Assembly: GCA_012838235.1 (NCBI GenBank)
Contig: DUPQ01000088.1
Coordinates: 1 to 61,872, forward strand
DNA length: 61,872 bases
Direction of reading: 5' to 3'
Source of the DNA: Clostridiaceae bacterium
GTDB taxonomy: Bacteria > Bacillota > Clostridia > DUPQ01
Shown: positions 1 to 7,851 of the stretch, piece after piece
How positions within the stretch are numbered: position 1 is the first letter of the stretch
Layout of the letters: every line of letters begins with the position of its first letter
The notes under the pieces: generated by a model
What the model saw: the letters and a program-made list of their open reading frames with translations, nothing else
Told to the model about the DNA's origin: nothing
The model's database searches: none
Position numbers and translations under genes: made by a program

Positions 1-179
1 AGAGTAGACAGAACTTAGCAAATAAATGGTTTGCATAAACAGGAATCCAGAAGTATCTACTTCCACCAAGGGGCTAATATCAACCTATGACATCATTATT
101 ATCCTCTCAAGGCATGTGGAGACGGTATGTTTATTGTCTATAACCGATTTTTCCATTTCATGTAAAAATCAACGATAGC

Positions 180-213
180 AAAGCGTAGCATAAATTGGTA
201 TAATTAGACAATG
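180..213 (+). repeat. 34-bp direct repeat, copy 1 (leader of decayed DUF1016 gene)
   Basis: This stretch matches 3196-3229 at 31 of 34 positions, and the three differences are all transitions. In both places it lies directly upstream of a decayed DUF1016 reading frame, so it is probably the old promoter and leader of that gene family; a TATAAT sits at 199-204. The two copies bracket the Fic-to-HNH segment. I see no gene or clear signal in bases 1-179. Confidence 0.75.
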
Positions 214-224
214 TTACGGGTTAG

Positions 225-386
225 GGATGCTTTTATCCCTGCAGAATATTCTCTCAAAAGCACTTCACAACCCATTGGAATAAGCAAGTATGAAATTCGA
301 AGGTCTTGGGTAAGGAATATAAGAGCAGCCTGCCAACTATAGAGGAAATAGAAGAAGGGATAAAAGCTATAGATAGCGAAAAGTAA
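225..386 (+). pseudogene. DUF1016 (YhcG-like PDDEXK nuclease) remnant, copy 1
   Basis: Translating from about 225 gives DAFIP followed directly by EYSLKSTSQPIGISKYEI. After a one-base frame change near 300 it continues LGKEYKSSLPTIEEIE and stops with TAA at 384-386. The second and third pieces resemble the end of DUF1016/YhcG proteins, which carry a C-terminal PDDEXK nuclease domain and often finish with PIGxSxY and an LPTIEEIE-like segment. DAFIP belongs to the N-terminal domain, as seen in the second copy at 3426-3440. This copy has therefore lost most of its middle as well as being frameshifted. It cannot make a working enzyme. The next gene (Fic) starts 20 bp downstream. The assignment rests on motif recall, not on a search. 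Confidence 0.6.
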
Positions 387-406
387 AAAAATGGAGGTGG
401 TAGCCG

Positions 407-1510
407 GTGAATAACGATCCTTTTAAAGAATATATCAAAGAAACTGAACCGGGCAAGCGTGATAAAAGCTATGCATGGTATACAGCCATTGGTCTTCAGG
501 CTGTTGATGGACTAAAGACATCGGAATACTTGGTGCACACCGCTGTTCGTAATATTGAAGGCGAGATTTCCTTTGAAGAGGCAAATGCGCTCTTGCAGAC
601 CTATTATGAGGAGAATCCTGCCCGTAACGTGGAAAATCGTACCGAAGAAGCAGACAAGGTTTCGGTGAGAATAGCGGCGCTTCTTTCAGAAAAAGCCTTC
701 AGCTTTACTCCGAGTGAGTATATTTCCATACACAGAAAGCTGTTCGCCGGTATCCATCCACACGCAGGTCGCATTCGTGATTATAACATTACCAAGAAAG
801 AATGGGTGCTTGACGGTGCGACGGTGCTTTACGGCAGCGCCACTGACCTAAGAGCCACTTTAGAATACGACTTTTCTGAAGAAAAAAAGTTCTCCTATAA
901 AAACCTCACGATGGACGAGATTATACATCACCTTGCCGTGTTTATATCCAGACTTTGGCAGATTCATGTATTTGGAGAAGGCAATACAAGAACGACTGCA
1001 GTATTCTTTATTAAGTATCTGCGCACACTTGGCTTTAATGTAACAAACGATATTTTTGCTGAGAATGCATGGTATTTCCGCAACTCCCTTGTTCGGGCAA
1101 ATTATAACGATCTGAAAAACGGCATACACGAGACCACGGAATTTTTGGAGCTATTCTTGCGAAATCTTCTTTTAAACGAGAATCATCCGCTCCATAACCG
1201 GACTTTGCATATCAGCAACGCTTTTATAGAACCGGAAAAAGTGAACATTGGAGCCCAAAAAGCGAACATTGAAAAGGAAAAAGTGAACATTGAAAGTTCA
1301 TTCACCGCAAAAACGGCTTCCCATGTTTACAAATTGCTGGAAACATTTGGCTTTCAGACTATCTTTGGCAGATCGGATGTTCAGAAAGCTCTCGGCCTGA
1401 AACCTACCAGAAGTACTGCACTGCTGGGGGAGATGACGGAGAAAGGATTCATTGAGCCGGTCACGGGACTTGGAAAAGGAAAGTACAGATTCCGGAGCCA
1501 TAAGGGTTGA
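407..1510 (+). CDS. Fic/DOC family protein (probable AMP transferase) with C-terminal winged helix
   Basis: Fic enzymes usually transfer AMP from ATP to a hydroxyl of a target protein. The active-site loop is visible at residues 187-196 as HVFGEGNTRT, a variant of HxFx(D/E)GNGRxxR in which the second Gly is Thr and the last Arg is missing. The catalytic His187 is present. Near residue 50, NIEGEIS lies where class II Fic proteins carry their inhibitory helix, but the usual Ser/Thr is not in register. After about residue 280 comes a short EKVNI-type repeat and then a likely winged-helix DNA-binding domain. The start is GTG at 407, set by GGAGGTGG at 393-400. It lies between two DUF1016 remnants in an AT-rich accessory island. 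The target is unknown; it could act alone as a self-inhibited toxin or as a regulator. Confidence 0.85.
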   Translation: MNNDPFKEYIKETEPGKRDKSYAWYTAIGLQAVDGLKTSEYLVHTAVRNIEGEISFEEANALLQTYYEENPARNVENRTEEADKVSVRIAALLSEKAFSFTPSEYISIHRKLFAGIHPHAGRIRDYNITKKEWVLDGATVLYGSATDLRATLEYDFSEEKKFSYKNLTMDEIIHHLAVFISRLWQIHVFGEGNTRTTAVFFIKYLRTLGFNVTNDIFAENAWYFRNSLVRANYNDLKNGIHETTEFLELFLRNLLLNENHPLHNRTLHISNAFIEPEKVNIGAQKANIEKEKVNIESSFTAKTASHVYKLLETFGFQTIFGRSDVQKALGLKPTRSTALLGEMTEKGFIEPVTGLGKGKYRFRSHKG

Positions 1511-1540
1511 GACGGTAGTTTTGATGTTTAGTACCTCACT

Positions 1541-1901
1541 ATGTTTAAGGGGAGATCCTCATTCTTAACAGAAAACAGCTATAAAAATAGACCACAGTAT
1601 GATTATGTTAAAAATCAACTAATTGAATATATACAGCTGGCAGATGGTTATAGAGTTTTGGTTACATATATTACTTCTGCCGGAAATAACAGGAATTCTG
1701 GAATACTCCACATTAATGCATCACGAATAGACGAACTTGTTGCTCATCCGGAATATTTAATGACAAAAGGCTAAATTAAAGACTGGCTTAGAAAGAGAAA
1801 AGTTGCAAAGCTGTAAAAAGCACGATATACTTAAATTCAAGATTGATGTGAGCATTCCCAAGATATCATCTGAAGTATTACTTGATAACTATAGTAAATA
1901 A
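1541..1901 (+). pseudogene. Frameshifted ORF of unknown family
   Basis: An ATG at 1541 opens 77 codons ending in MTKG and TAA at 1772-1774. A second open frame, shifted by one base, starts near 1767 and reads KAKLKTGLEREK, then ends DNYSK at TAA 1899-1901. It flows from the first frame as if a single base had been lost or gained at the AAAAGG run (1765-1770). Together they would encode about 120 residues. I do not recognise the family. There is no convincing ribosome binding site before 1541, so the true start may also be lost. It follows fic by 30 bp. It could instead be two unrelated short frames. Confidence 0.4.
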
Positions 1902-1915
1902 AAGGAGAATTGAAT

Positions 1916-2125
1916 ATGGCAACTTATAAAGAAATACAAGAATATGTATCAATAAACTTCGGATATCTTCCAAAAACATGTTGGATTGCGCATATAAAAG
2001 AGATTTATGGTTTATCACCTAAAACTGCAAACAACAGAATAGATTTGAACAAGCGAAAGCATCCATGTCCAGAAAATAAGCTAAGAGATATAAAAAAAGC
2101 ATTTCAACATTTTGGAATGATCTAA
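1916..2125 (+). CDS. Small conserved basic protein, function unknown
   Basis: This encodes 69 residues beginning MATYKEIQEYV and ending AFQHFGMI. It has a central KTCWIAHIKEIYGL segment, an NNRI segment and an HPCPENK segment. I recall this overall pattern (a helical start, TCWIAHxKE, then CPxxK and HFGM) from small proteins in accessory regions of Firmicutes, but I know of no established function. The start is ATG at 1916 rather than the in-frame TTG six bases earlier, because AAGGAG at 1901-1906 is well spaced for the ATG. It sits between a frameshifted ORF and the HNH endonuclease gene in the AT-rich island. The charged, all-helical look would allow nucleic-acid binding, but that is only a guess. 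Confidence 0.7.
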   Translation: MATYKEIQEYVSINFGYLPKTCWIAHIKEIYGLSPKTANNRIDLNKRKHPCPENKLRDIKKAFQHFGMI

Positions 2126-2212
2126 ATAGCTATTAGTGTTGTGCGGATAGGATAGATGAAATTGATATGTTGAGAAGATAAAATAGATAACGAGATAAAA
2201 GTAGGTGAATTT

Positions 2213-3121
2213 ATGAAATTTGAGTTAAATCAGTATCATAGAAATATAAGCAAAGATGAGCTTATAAAAGATTTGCGCATGGTGGCCGAAAAACTGAATA
2301 AAAGCTATCTTTCTCGAAGCGTATATGAGAAAAATGGAAAATACTCTGCAACTCCATATATTAGGAACTTTGGTTCGTGGTTGGCTGCTTGCGATATTGC
2401 TGGGCTTAAAACGATTAGGAATAAAGAAGACTTTTTACGTATATCAGATGAAGATTTATTGAATGACATGCAATTGGTATCAAAACGATTAAATACTAAG
2501 TCTATTTCTACAAAAGATTACAGTGAACATGGAAAATTTAAGGTACAAACAATTCTTTCTAGATTTTCGACATGGTCTGAAGCACTAAAAAAAGCTAATC
2601 TTGAACAAACTGATTTTAAGATAATAAGCAATAAAGATTTATTTGATGAAATAGAAAGAATGTGGAGCAAAAAAGGTAAACAGCCTACTACAACAGATGT
2701 AAAGAATGGGTTATCCGAGTATTCCTTAAATACTTATATCCGAAGATTTGGTGGGTGGAGAGCCGCACTGTTAGCTTTTGTGGAGTATATAAATAATGAT
2801 GAGGATTACGAGAAGGCTATCCAAGAAGAAACAACAGAAATCGATAATGGCAAAAAAGAACAGAATTTATTAGAAAATGTGAAAGAAGATATTACACCGC
2901 GTCGTAAAACAAGCCGAGACATCAATCTTCGTTTGAGATTCAAAGTATTACAACGTGATAATTTTAAGTGTTGCACTTGCGGTGCGTCCCCGGCAAAAGA
3001 CCCATCAGTAAAATTGCATGTTGACCATATTGTCCCGTGGTCAAAGGGTGGAGAAACTGTAATGAATAATTTACAGACCCTTTGCTCAAATTGCAATTTA
3101 GGAAAGAGTGATTTATTATAG
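2213..3121 (+). CDS. HNH endonuclease with three homing-endonuclease-associated repeats
   Basis: The last ~70 residues form an HNH nuclease: two CxxC pairs (CTC and CSNC) frame LHVDHIVPWSKGG, which supplies the catalytic His and metal ligands. The first ~190 residues contain three repeats of about 50 residues. Each has a helix with D/E-L-hydrophobic spacing, a PxxxD/Y-type middle and a closing FG(S/G)W or FSTW signature followed by A-A-L-hydrophobic. These match the homing-endonuclease-associated repeat, thought to be a DNA-binding unit. The repeats are joined to HNH by a charged linker. TAGGTGA precedes the ATG. Such enzymes may be solitary homing or defence nucleases. No methylase or other restriction partner is adjacent, and the flanking genes are decayed, so it may be a selfish or relic element. 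Confidence 0.85.
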   Translation: MKFELNQYHRNISKDELIKDLRMVAEKLNKSYLSRSVYEKNGKYSATPYIRNFGSWLAACDIAGLKTIRNKEDFLRISDEDLLNDMQLVSKRLNTKSISTKDYSEHGKFKVQTILSRFSTWSEALKKANLEQTDFKIISNKDLFDEIERMWSKKGKQPTTTDVKNGLSEYSLNTYIRRFGGWRAALLAFVEYINNDEDYEKAIQEETTEIDNGKKEQNLLENVKEDITPRRKTSRDINLRLRFKVLQRDNFKCCTCGASPAKDPSVKLHVDHIVPWSKGGETVMNNLQTLCSNCNLGKSDLL

Positions 3122-3195
3122 GTTGAAATTGTTCCGCCGACAGACAAAATTCCGTGAATATGTTTCCGTAAACGAACAACAAACAATATTGATTA

Positions 3196-3229
3196 AAAGC
3201 GTGGCATGAATTGGCATAATTAGACAATG
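3196..3229 (+). repeat. 34-bp direct repeat, copy 2
   Basis: This is the second copy of the repeat at 180-213 (31 of 34 identical). It ends at the ATG from which the second decayed DUF1016 frame can be read. In this copy the TATAAT hexamer is CATAAT. Confidence 0.75.
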
Positions 3230-3877
3230 ATATATGTTAGGATACTTCTATATTTGAATAACAATGAATTGTCCGTTATAAATGACAACGAATATAAAAA
3301 ATTACAGTCGGAACTAAAAGAAAGATCAAGAATCAGTCAGTTTAAAGTGGCTGTCAAGGTAAATTATGAACTCTTGGACTTGTATTGGAGTTTCGGAAAG
3401 GAAATCGTTTAAATGCAGGAAAAGCACTCATGTCGAGATGCTTTTATCCCTAATTTAAGTAAAGATTTACAGAAAGAATTCCCCGAAATGAAAGGATTTT
3501 CTGAAACAAATATTAAATACATGAGACAGTGGTATTTGTTTTTTAGAAAAGGCCTACAAGTTGTAGGCGAAACGGAAGAAAAAGTTGCAAATCTCGTGAT
3601 ACAGATACCATAGGGTCATAATCAGAGAATTATCAACAAATGCAACACTGTTGAAGAGGCATTATATTATGTCAATAAAACAATTGAGCACGGGTGGAGC
3701 AGGTCAGTTCTTTGGCATCAAATCTATAGTAAGTTATATGAAAGAGCAGGCAGTGCTGTTACTAATTTTGACCTGAGACTTCCCTGCTTTACAATCAGAT
3801 CCGGTAAAACAGACCCTTATAACTTTGATTTTTTAACAAATCGGGCGGAAAATGGAAAATTCTTAATGAAAGAATGA
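3227..3877 (+). pseudogene. DUF1016 (YhcG-like) N-terminal domain, two in-frame stops, C-terminus lost
   Basis: One reading frame is open over the whole stretch except for TAA at 3410-3412 (after GKEIV) and TAG at 3611-3613 (after IQIP). The frame shows DUF1016 N-terminal features in order: VNYELLDLYWSFGKEI, a LSKDLQKEFPEMKGFS segment, an MRQWYLFF segment, then GHNQRII, GWSRSVLWHQI, AVTNFDLRLP and DPYNFDFL. The TAG stands where the family has the Trp of IPWGHN, so TGG to TAG is the simplest change. After NFDFL the frame runs into unrelated sequence and stops, so the nuclease half is missing. The neighbouring AbiE operon begins just after it. With two stops and a truncation this is a dead gene, not a recoding case. 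Confidence 0.75.
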
Positions 3878-3896
3878 AAGAATACTCATTTTACTC

Positions 3897-3939
3897 TTGA
3901 TTTTCTCCAATAACTACTCTATACTGGGAGTTGTTGGAG
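3897..3939 (+). promoter_or_regulatory. abiE promoter with overlapping inverted repeat (operator)
   Basis: TTGATT (3897-3902) and TATACT (3920-3925) are 17 bp apart. An inverted repeat, CTCCAATAACT at 3905-3915 and AGTTGTTGGAG at 3929-3939 with one mismatch, straddles the -10 box. AbiEi antitoxins are known to repress their own operons by binding inverted repeats in the promoter, so this is the likely operator. Confidence 0.7.
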
Positions 3940-3945
3940 GAGAAT

Positions 3946-4536
3946 ATGATTTATACAACAAACATGCTTTTGGAAAAGTACAGCAATTATTCCAATGCAT
4001 ATAATAAAATACAACGTGATTGCAAGAACGGAAAGCTTGTAAAACTGATGCGGGGTTTGTACGAGGACAATCCTTCTGTTTCACCTCACCTTTGCAGCGG
4101 GTACATTTACGGGCCCTCATATATTTCCTTTGACTATGTTCTATCGCAAAGCGGACTTATTCCGGAATATGTTCCAAATATCACATGCGCCACCTTCAGG
4201 AAGAATAAAGTTAAGCAATATGATACCCCGTTGGGTTCTTTCATCTATAGGGATATTCCGCCTGAGGTATTTCCGCTTGCAACAATAGCAAGGATTGAAG
4301 ACGGTTATTCATACATAATTGCCACTCCCGAAAAGGCACTATGCGACAAACTGTACAGCATTCCGCAGGTTAGCTCCGTATCCGCATTTGAGGAATTGAT
4401 GTTTGATAATCTTCGTATAGACAAGTATGAACTGAACAAGCTTGACTGGGAGATTATTAAAAGCATCGCCCCAAAATACAATAAACGCAACTTGGATTAT
4501 CTTTTGAAATATCATGCAAAGGAGACCGAAAAATGA
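3946..4536 (+). CDS. abiEi: Type IV toxin-antitoxin antitoxin, AbiEi family
   Basis: AbiEi proteins are DNA-binding antitoxins that repress their own operon and counter the AbiEii nucleotidyltransferase without binding it. This 196-residue product has a basic winged-helix-like N-terminus, a KLMRGLYEDN segment typical of the wing and linker in this family, SYISFDYVLSQSGLIPE, and the ATPEKALCDKLY signature of the C-terminal antitoxin domain. The start is ATG at 3946, not the in-frame TTG at 3931, because GGAGG at 3936-3940 fits only the ATG. Its stop overlaps the toxin start by 4 bp (ATGA), showing translational coupling. An inverted repeat over the promoter fits autorepression. It is part of the accessory island. 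Confidence 0.85.
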   Translation: MIYTTNMLLEKYSNYSNAYNKIQRDCKNGKLVKLMRGLYEDNPSVSPHLCSGYIYGPSYISFDYVLSQSGLIPEYVPNITCATFRKNKVKQYDTPLGSFIYRDIPPEVFPLATIARIEDGYSYIIATPEKALCDKLYSIPQVSSVSAFEELMFDNLRIDKYELNKLDWEIIKSIAPKYNKRNLDYLLKYHAKETEK

Positions 4537-5396
4537 ATAGTGTATTAGATTCCATGATGAGTAAATATCCCGAGGCTACAAGCGATGCGGAAGCAAAAAA
4601 CGCAGTTAAGCAAGCCTTGCAGGAAATTACATTATGCGGACTGGGACGTTCTGATTTCTATCAGAATGCAGCTTTTAACGGCGGATCGGCTCTTAGAATT
4701 TTTCACGGTCTCCAAAGATTTTCAGAAGATTTGGATTTTTCTATCGATAACGAAAAGATAGATACATTCGTACTTGATAAGTATGTCGGCTGTATCAACA
4801 ATGAGCTTGCTTCTCTCGATATTCCGGCAACATTTGAAGTTGATTCGAAAAGCGGATTTATACAAAGAGGATATATCAAAGGCAATTGCAGGGAAATTTT
4901 AAATTGTTTCGGAACCGAAGAGGTCTTTACAGGAAGAGTTCCGGCTAACGAAGTATTGAAGATAAAACTTGAAGCGGATGCAGCAGCACTTTCCGCTGCA
5001 AGCTATGAAACGAAATATCTGCTACAGCCATATCCTACCCCTGTAAGACTTTACGATAAAGGCACATTGTTTGCAGGGAAAGTTTCTGCCGTACTTTCGC
5101 GAAGTTGGAAAAGCAGAGTCAAGGGGCGCGACCTCTATGACTATCTTTTTTACATCACTAACAAATATCCTTTGAATCTCGCACATCTGGAAAGCAGACT
5201 GAAGAACAACGGCTATCTGAAATCTTATCAATCGCTCGACAAAGATATTCTTAAGCAATTGCTTTGTGAAAGGTTCACAACAATAGATTATGCATCGGCA
5301 AAATCTGATGTTTCTCCGTTTATTCGTGACAGGAAAGTTGTTGACTTTTGGTCGGCAGATTTGTTTATTGCTGTAACTAAGGATTTTGATTTTTAA
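4533..5396 (+). CDS. abiEii: Type IV toxin, AbiEii nucleotidyltransferase
   Basis: This 287-residue protein has the polymerase-beta-type nucleotidyltransferase signature of AbiEii: G50-G51-S52-ALR followed by F-S-E65-D66-L-D68-F. The GS pair and the two Asp bind nucleotide and metal. A Lys-rich KGRDLYDYLFY segment near residue 200 corresponds to the conserved KxRDxxD region of the family. AbiEii toxins act on tRNA or other nucleic-acid targets and cause growth arrest or abortive infection. The gene overlaps abiEi by four bases and all key residues are present, so the pair looks functional. Confidence 0.85.
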   Translation: MNSVLDSMMSKYPEATSDAEAKNAVKQALQEITLCGLGRSDFYQNAAFNGGSALRIFHGLQRFSEDLDFSIDNEKIDTFVLDKYVGCINNELASLDIPATFEVDSKSGFIQRGYIKGNCREILNCFGTEEVFTGRVPANEVLKIKLEADAAALSAASYETKYLLQPYPTPVRLYDKGTLFAGKVSAVLSRSWKSRVKGRDLYDYLFYITNKYPLNLAHLESRLKNNGYLKSYQSLDKDILKQLLCERFTTIDYASAKSDVSPFIRDRKVVDFWSADLFIAVTKDFDF

Positions 5397-5500
5397 TTTG
5401 CAGGAAGGATGTGTGAAAGCGGGGTATTTATATTTGTATATATGGGAAAATGTGACGGATTTTTTTTACAGAAAAGCAAAGGCATTATAGCAATACTTAT

Positions 5501-5785
5501 ATGGAAATTAACGAAGTATATGATGATGCAGTCGAAGTAAGTTTATTTTCCTCAAAGGATGGAATGTATGAAATATACTTTTCATATGACAGATTTTACG
5601 GAATTATTTATGTAGAAGCGGAAAATGCCGAATCAAAACGTGAAGAGATAAAGATTGAGCTTGCACGGGAATATGAGAAACATAAACAAGTGACAAATGA
5701 GTTTATTAGGTCTTTTGTTAAAAAACATAAAGTCTGTTTGCCAAATGACATCTTTTTTGATGCATCGAAACTGTTCGGTCTATGA
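5501..5785 (+). CDS. Hypothetical protein, 94 aa
   Basis: The frame encodes an acidic start (MEINEVYDDAVEV), a beta-rich middle (GMYEIYFSYDRFYGIIYVEA) and a charged helical end (SKREEIKIELAREYEKHKQ). I do not recognise it. There is no good ribosome binding site before the ATG, and the frame stays open upstream back to TGA at 5453-5455, so it may be the surviving 3' part of a longer gene. It follows the AbiE operon by about 100 bp and precedes a convergent vapB-like gene. It might be a leftover cargo gene of the island. Moderate doubt remains that it is expressed. Confidence 0.4.
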   Translation: MEINEVYDDAVEVSLFSSKDGMYEIYFSYDRFYGIIYVEAENAESKREEIKIELAREYEKHKQVTNEFIRSFVKKHKVCLPNDIFFDASKLFGL

Positions 5786-5836
5786 TGCAACTTATTGAGT
5801 ATGCGGATTAATAATAATCTAAGAATTGAGCTACTG

Positions 5837-5905
5837 TTATACAGAAAGGATGCTCTGATTATAAGGCAAGAAAATAAGTATGTTGGTATCGACAAGTATC
5901 CTCAT
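5837..5905 (-). pseudogene. VapC-like PIN-domain toxin, truncated to 22 codons
   Basis: Reading on the minus strand from ATG at 5905, which overlaps the antitoxin stop as ATGA, gives MRILVDTNILIFLPYNQSIL and then TAA at 5839-5837. The opening M-x-I-L-V-D-T-N-I-L is the classic first strand of PIN-domain ribonucleases, in which the Asp is the first metal ligand. A normal VapC is about 130 residues, so nearly all of the toxin is gone. The retained 4-bp overlap shows it was once a vapBC operon. Confidence 0.75.
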
Positions 5906-6153
5906 TTTCCGTATCGAACCTCGTTTACCAAGGCTTGTATATCATCATCGTTTTTGATTCCTATTTTCTCAGCCACTCCTTCAAAGGCAGCTTGTGCCTT
6001 ATAAATAGCTTGTGCTGAGGCATTCCCGATAGTAAATTGTCCTCTCTCGTTTTGAATGAAGAGAACTTTATCGCCCGGTTTCAGATTGAGGGCACGGCGC
6101 ACCTCAACCGGTACGGTAATCTGACCACTGGATGAAACTTTTGCTAAATTCAT
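5902..6153 (-). CDS. AbrB/VapB-type antitoxin, orphaned
   Basis: This encodes an 83-residue swapped-hairpin AbrB-family DNA-binding protein: MNLAKVSSSGQITVPVEVRR then LNLKPGDKVLF, the standard AbrB/SpoVT barrel signature. The C-terminal part (from about residue 45) would be the toxin-neutralising tail. The start is ATG at 6153: GAAAGGA at 6162-6168 is 8 bases away, while the upstream TTG (6180) and ATG (6159) are badly placed. It would pair with a PIN toxin, but the toxin frame directly downstream is truncated to 22 codons. It may persist as a regulator or as protection against a related toxin elsewhere. Confidence 0.8.
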   Translation of the reverse strand: MNLAKVSSSGQITVPVEVRRALNLKPGDKVLFIQNERGQFTIGNASAQAIYKAQAAFEGVAEKIGIKNDDDIQALVNEVRYGK

Positions 6154-6364
6154 AATCATTATCCTTTCTAAATTAATCAAGTAAACAAAGAAATCTTTAT
6201 TATCTTTATTTTACCATAAGAAGAAGCGGAATTTAAATATGAAAACATAAAAACGGTAAATATCTTCAGAGCCATAATGAAATTTCGGCGTATAAGATGT
6301 AGATACCACATATAAGCGCTGTGTCAATTTTTCAAAATATTGATGTAACACAAACATTTTGTAC

Positions 6365-6393
6365 TTGTTTCTATTAGGACTACGTATTATAAT
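6365..6393 (+). promoter_or_regulatory. Likely sigma-A promoter for the GGDEF gene
   Basis: TTGTTT (6365-6370) and a perfect TATAAT (6388-6393) are 17 bp apart, leaving a leader of about 105 bases before the start at 6505. The rest of the 6154-6504 interval is AT-rich. I found no riboswitch motif in it, including no c-di-GMP (GEMM) core. Confidence 0.5.
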
Positions 6394-6504
6394 TATTCTA
6401 ATAACTTAGTACGCTTATTTGTAGGATGGCAGGTTGGGAAATAATTAAATCAGCAGAATATGCTGTAAGAGAATTTGCAGTACGGTGGGAAGGAGATTTT
6501 TGTA

Positions 6505-7668
6505 ATGATTAATTATCCGGCGATATATATAGCAAACGGTGCAGCAGTAATGTTGTTATCGCTTATCTTATTAAGTTCAAAAAGACCGTCAATTACCAGA
6601 TTGTTTGACGAAAGACTTTTCTACGGAATGGTTATTTTCAATATTATACAATGCTGTATCGAGACGGTGGTTTTTATACTGGACGGCAACATGGCATATG
6701 GCAGTCATACATTGCTGATAGTGCTCAATGCCGCTTTATACATTAATGATATTATCTTTGCTTTTCTTTGGGTAATATATGCGGACTATAAATTGTTCGG
6801 GGATATGAGAAGAATCAGACGGATATACCCTTATGTGGGTATACCTGCCATACTGGTTTTAATCTGTTGCATAATAAACTTCGTGACACCCGTATTTTTT
6901 ACAATAAATGAATATAATGTTTATCAAAGAACCGGTTTGTATATAATTCCGTTTGCCGTCACCTATTTTTATATGGCATACGGGGTTCTGTTAATCTATT
7001 TAAATCGCAATAAGGTACAAAAGTATTTGTTTATGCCTGCCATTCTTTTTATGATTCCTATCATTATCGGCAGCCTGTTGCAATTTTTCTTTTACGGGTA
7101 CTCTCTTATTTGGCTTGGTGTAGCAATAGGATTGGTTTCTTTATTCCTCAATGTTCAGAATGAAGCAGCCTATATAGATGCGCTATCCGGATTGTTTAAC
7201 AGACATTATCTGGACAGCCTGTTTTTAATGTGCCTCAGAAGAGAAGATGCTTCCGGTGTACTTGCCGGAATTATGTTGGACATTGACGGATTCAAAAAAG
7301 TAAATGACGAATTCGGACATACCGTGGGAGATGATGCTATTTCCGAAGTCGGGAGATTATTATATACAGCCGTCGGTGATAAAGGGGTATCATGCAGGTA
7401 CGGAGGCGACGAGTTTATCATATTGATGCATGCAAAATCCGAGAAAGAAATTATTGATATGGTTAACACTATAAAGGCACATACAAGAGAGTTCAATGAA
7501 TCGTCAAACAAACCATATAAAATACATTTTTCAATCGGTTATTCCACATATGATAACGAGCATGAGTCGACAGATGATTTCTTAAGGAAATTGGATACCT
7601 CCATGTATGAAGATAAGAAGAGAAATATTGCCGAAAGAGTAATTCCCGACAGAAGACGGACTACTTGA
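6505..7668 (+). CDS. Membrane diguanylate cyclase (GGDEF domain)
   Basis: Diguanylate cyclases make the second messenger c-di-GMP from two GTP. The first ~225 residues contain about seven hydrophobic segments, giving a multi-pass membrane sensor. The GGDEF domain follows, opening with YIDALSGLFNRHYLD and carrying an intact GGDEF at 300-304, preceded by LDIDGFKKVNDEFGH, the metal- and substrate-binding region. No RxxD inhibitory site lies just before GGDEF. The start is ATG at 6505 because GGGAAGGAG at 6487-6495 fits it and not the in-frame TTG at 6475. There is no EAL domain. It is transcribed alone. What it senses is unknown; the membrane part has a histidine-kinase 7TM-like look. Confidence 0.88.
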   Translation: MINYPAIYIANGAAVMLLSLILLSSKRPSITRLFDERLFYGMVIFNIIQCCIETVVFILDGNMAYGSHTLLIVLNAALYINDIIFAFLWVIYADYKLFGDMRRIRRIYPYVGIPAILVLICCIINFVTPVFFTINEYNVYQRTGLYIIPFAVTYFYMAYGVLLIYLNRNKVQKYLFMPAILFMIPIIIGSLLQFFFYGYSLIWLGVAIGLVSLFLNVQNEAAYIDALSGLFNRHYLDSLFLMCLRREDASGVLAGIMLDIDGFKKVNDEFGHTVGDDAISEVGRLLYTAVGDKGVSCRYGGDEFIILMHAKSEKEIIDMVNTIKAHTREFNESSNKPYKIHFSIGYSTYDNEHESTDDFLRKLDTSMYEDKKRNIAERVIPDRRRTT

Positions 7669-7738
7669 AGAGCACATTTTATTATCTGAAAACAACTCGC
7701 AGGGTTAAAAAGAGCCAATAAAAATTGCTTTTAAAGAG

Positions 7739-7769
7739 ACGGTTATGTGATTGAGCGGAAACCGTTTTT
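7739..7769 (+). terminator. Possible rho-independent terminator
   Basis: ACGGTT (7739-7744) pairs with AACCGT (7760-7765) and is followed by TTTTTA. The stem is short and the loop long, so this is a weak call. It lies between the GGDEF gene and the permease gene. Confidence 0.4.
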
Positions 7770-7851
7770 ATGACTTTGTAGTATAATTATACGGGTCCTG
7801 TAGTGACAGACCGTTAACGGTATAAGGATGTGAAGGAGAAAAGGTTTTCTT

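Noticed and set aside
5409-5537. Short frame starting ATG 5409 before the 94-residue hypothetical protein
   Set aside because: The AGGAAGG directly abuts the ATG, so spacing is wrong for initiation, and the encoded peptide has no recognisable features.
5795-6004. 69-codon plus-strand frame overlapping the AbrB-type gene
   Set aside because: It runs antisense through the antitoxin gene and the truncated PIN toxin, both of which have clear motifs; the plus frame has none.
6154-6504. Possible c-di-GMP or other riboswitch before the GGDEF gene
   Set aside because: I looked for GEMM-like and other common riboswitch cores and found none. Only a sigma-A promoter and AT-rich leader are visible.
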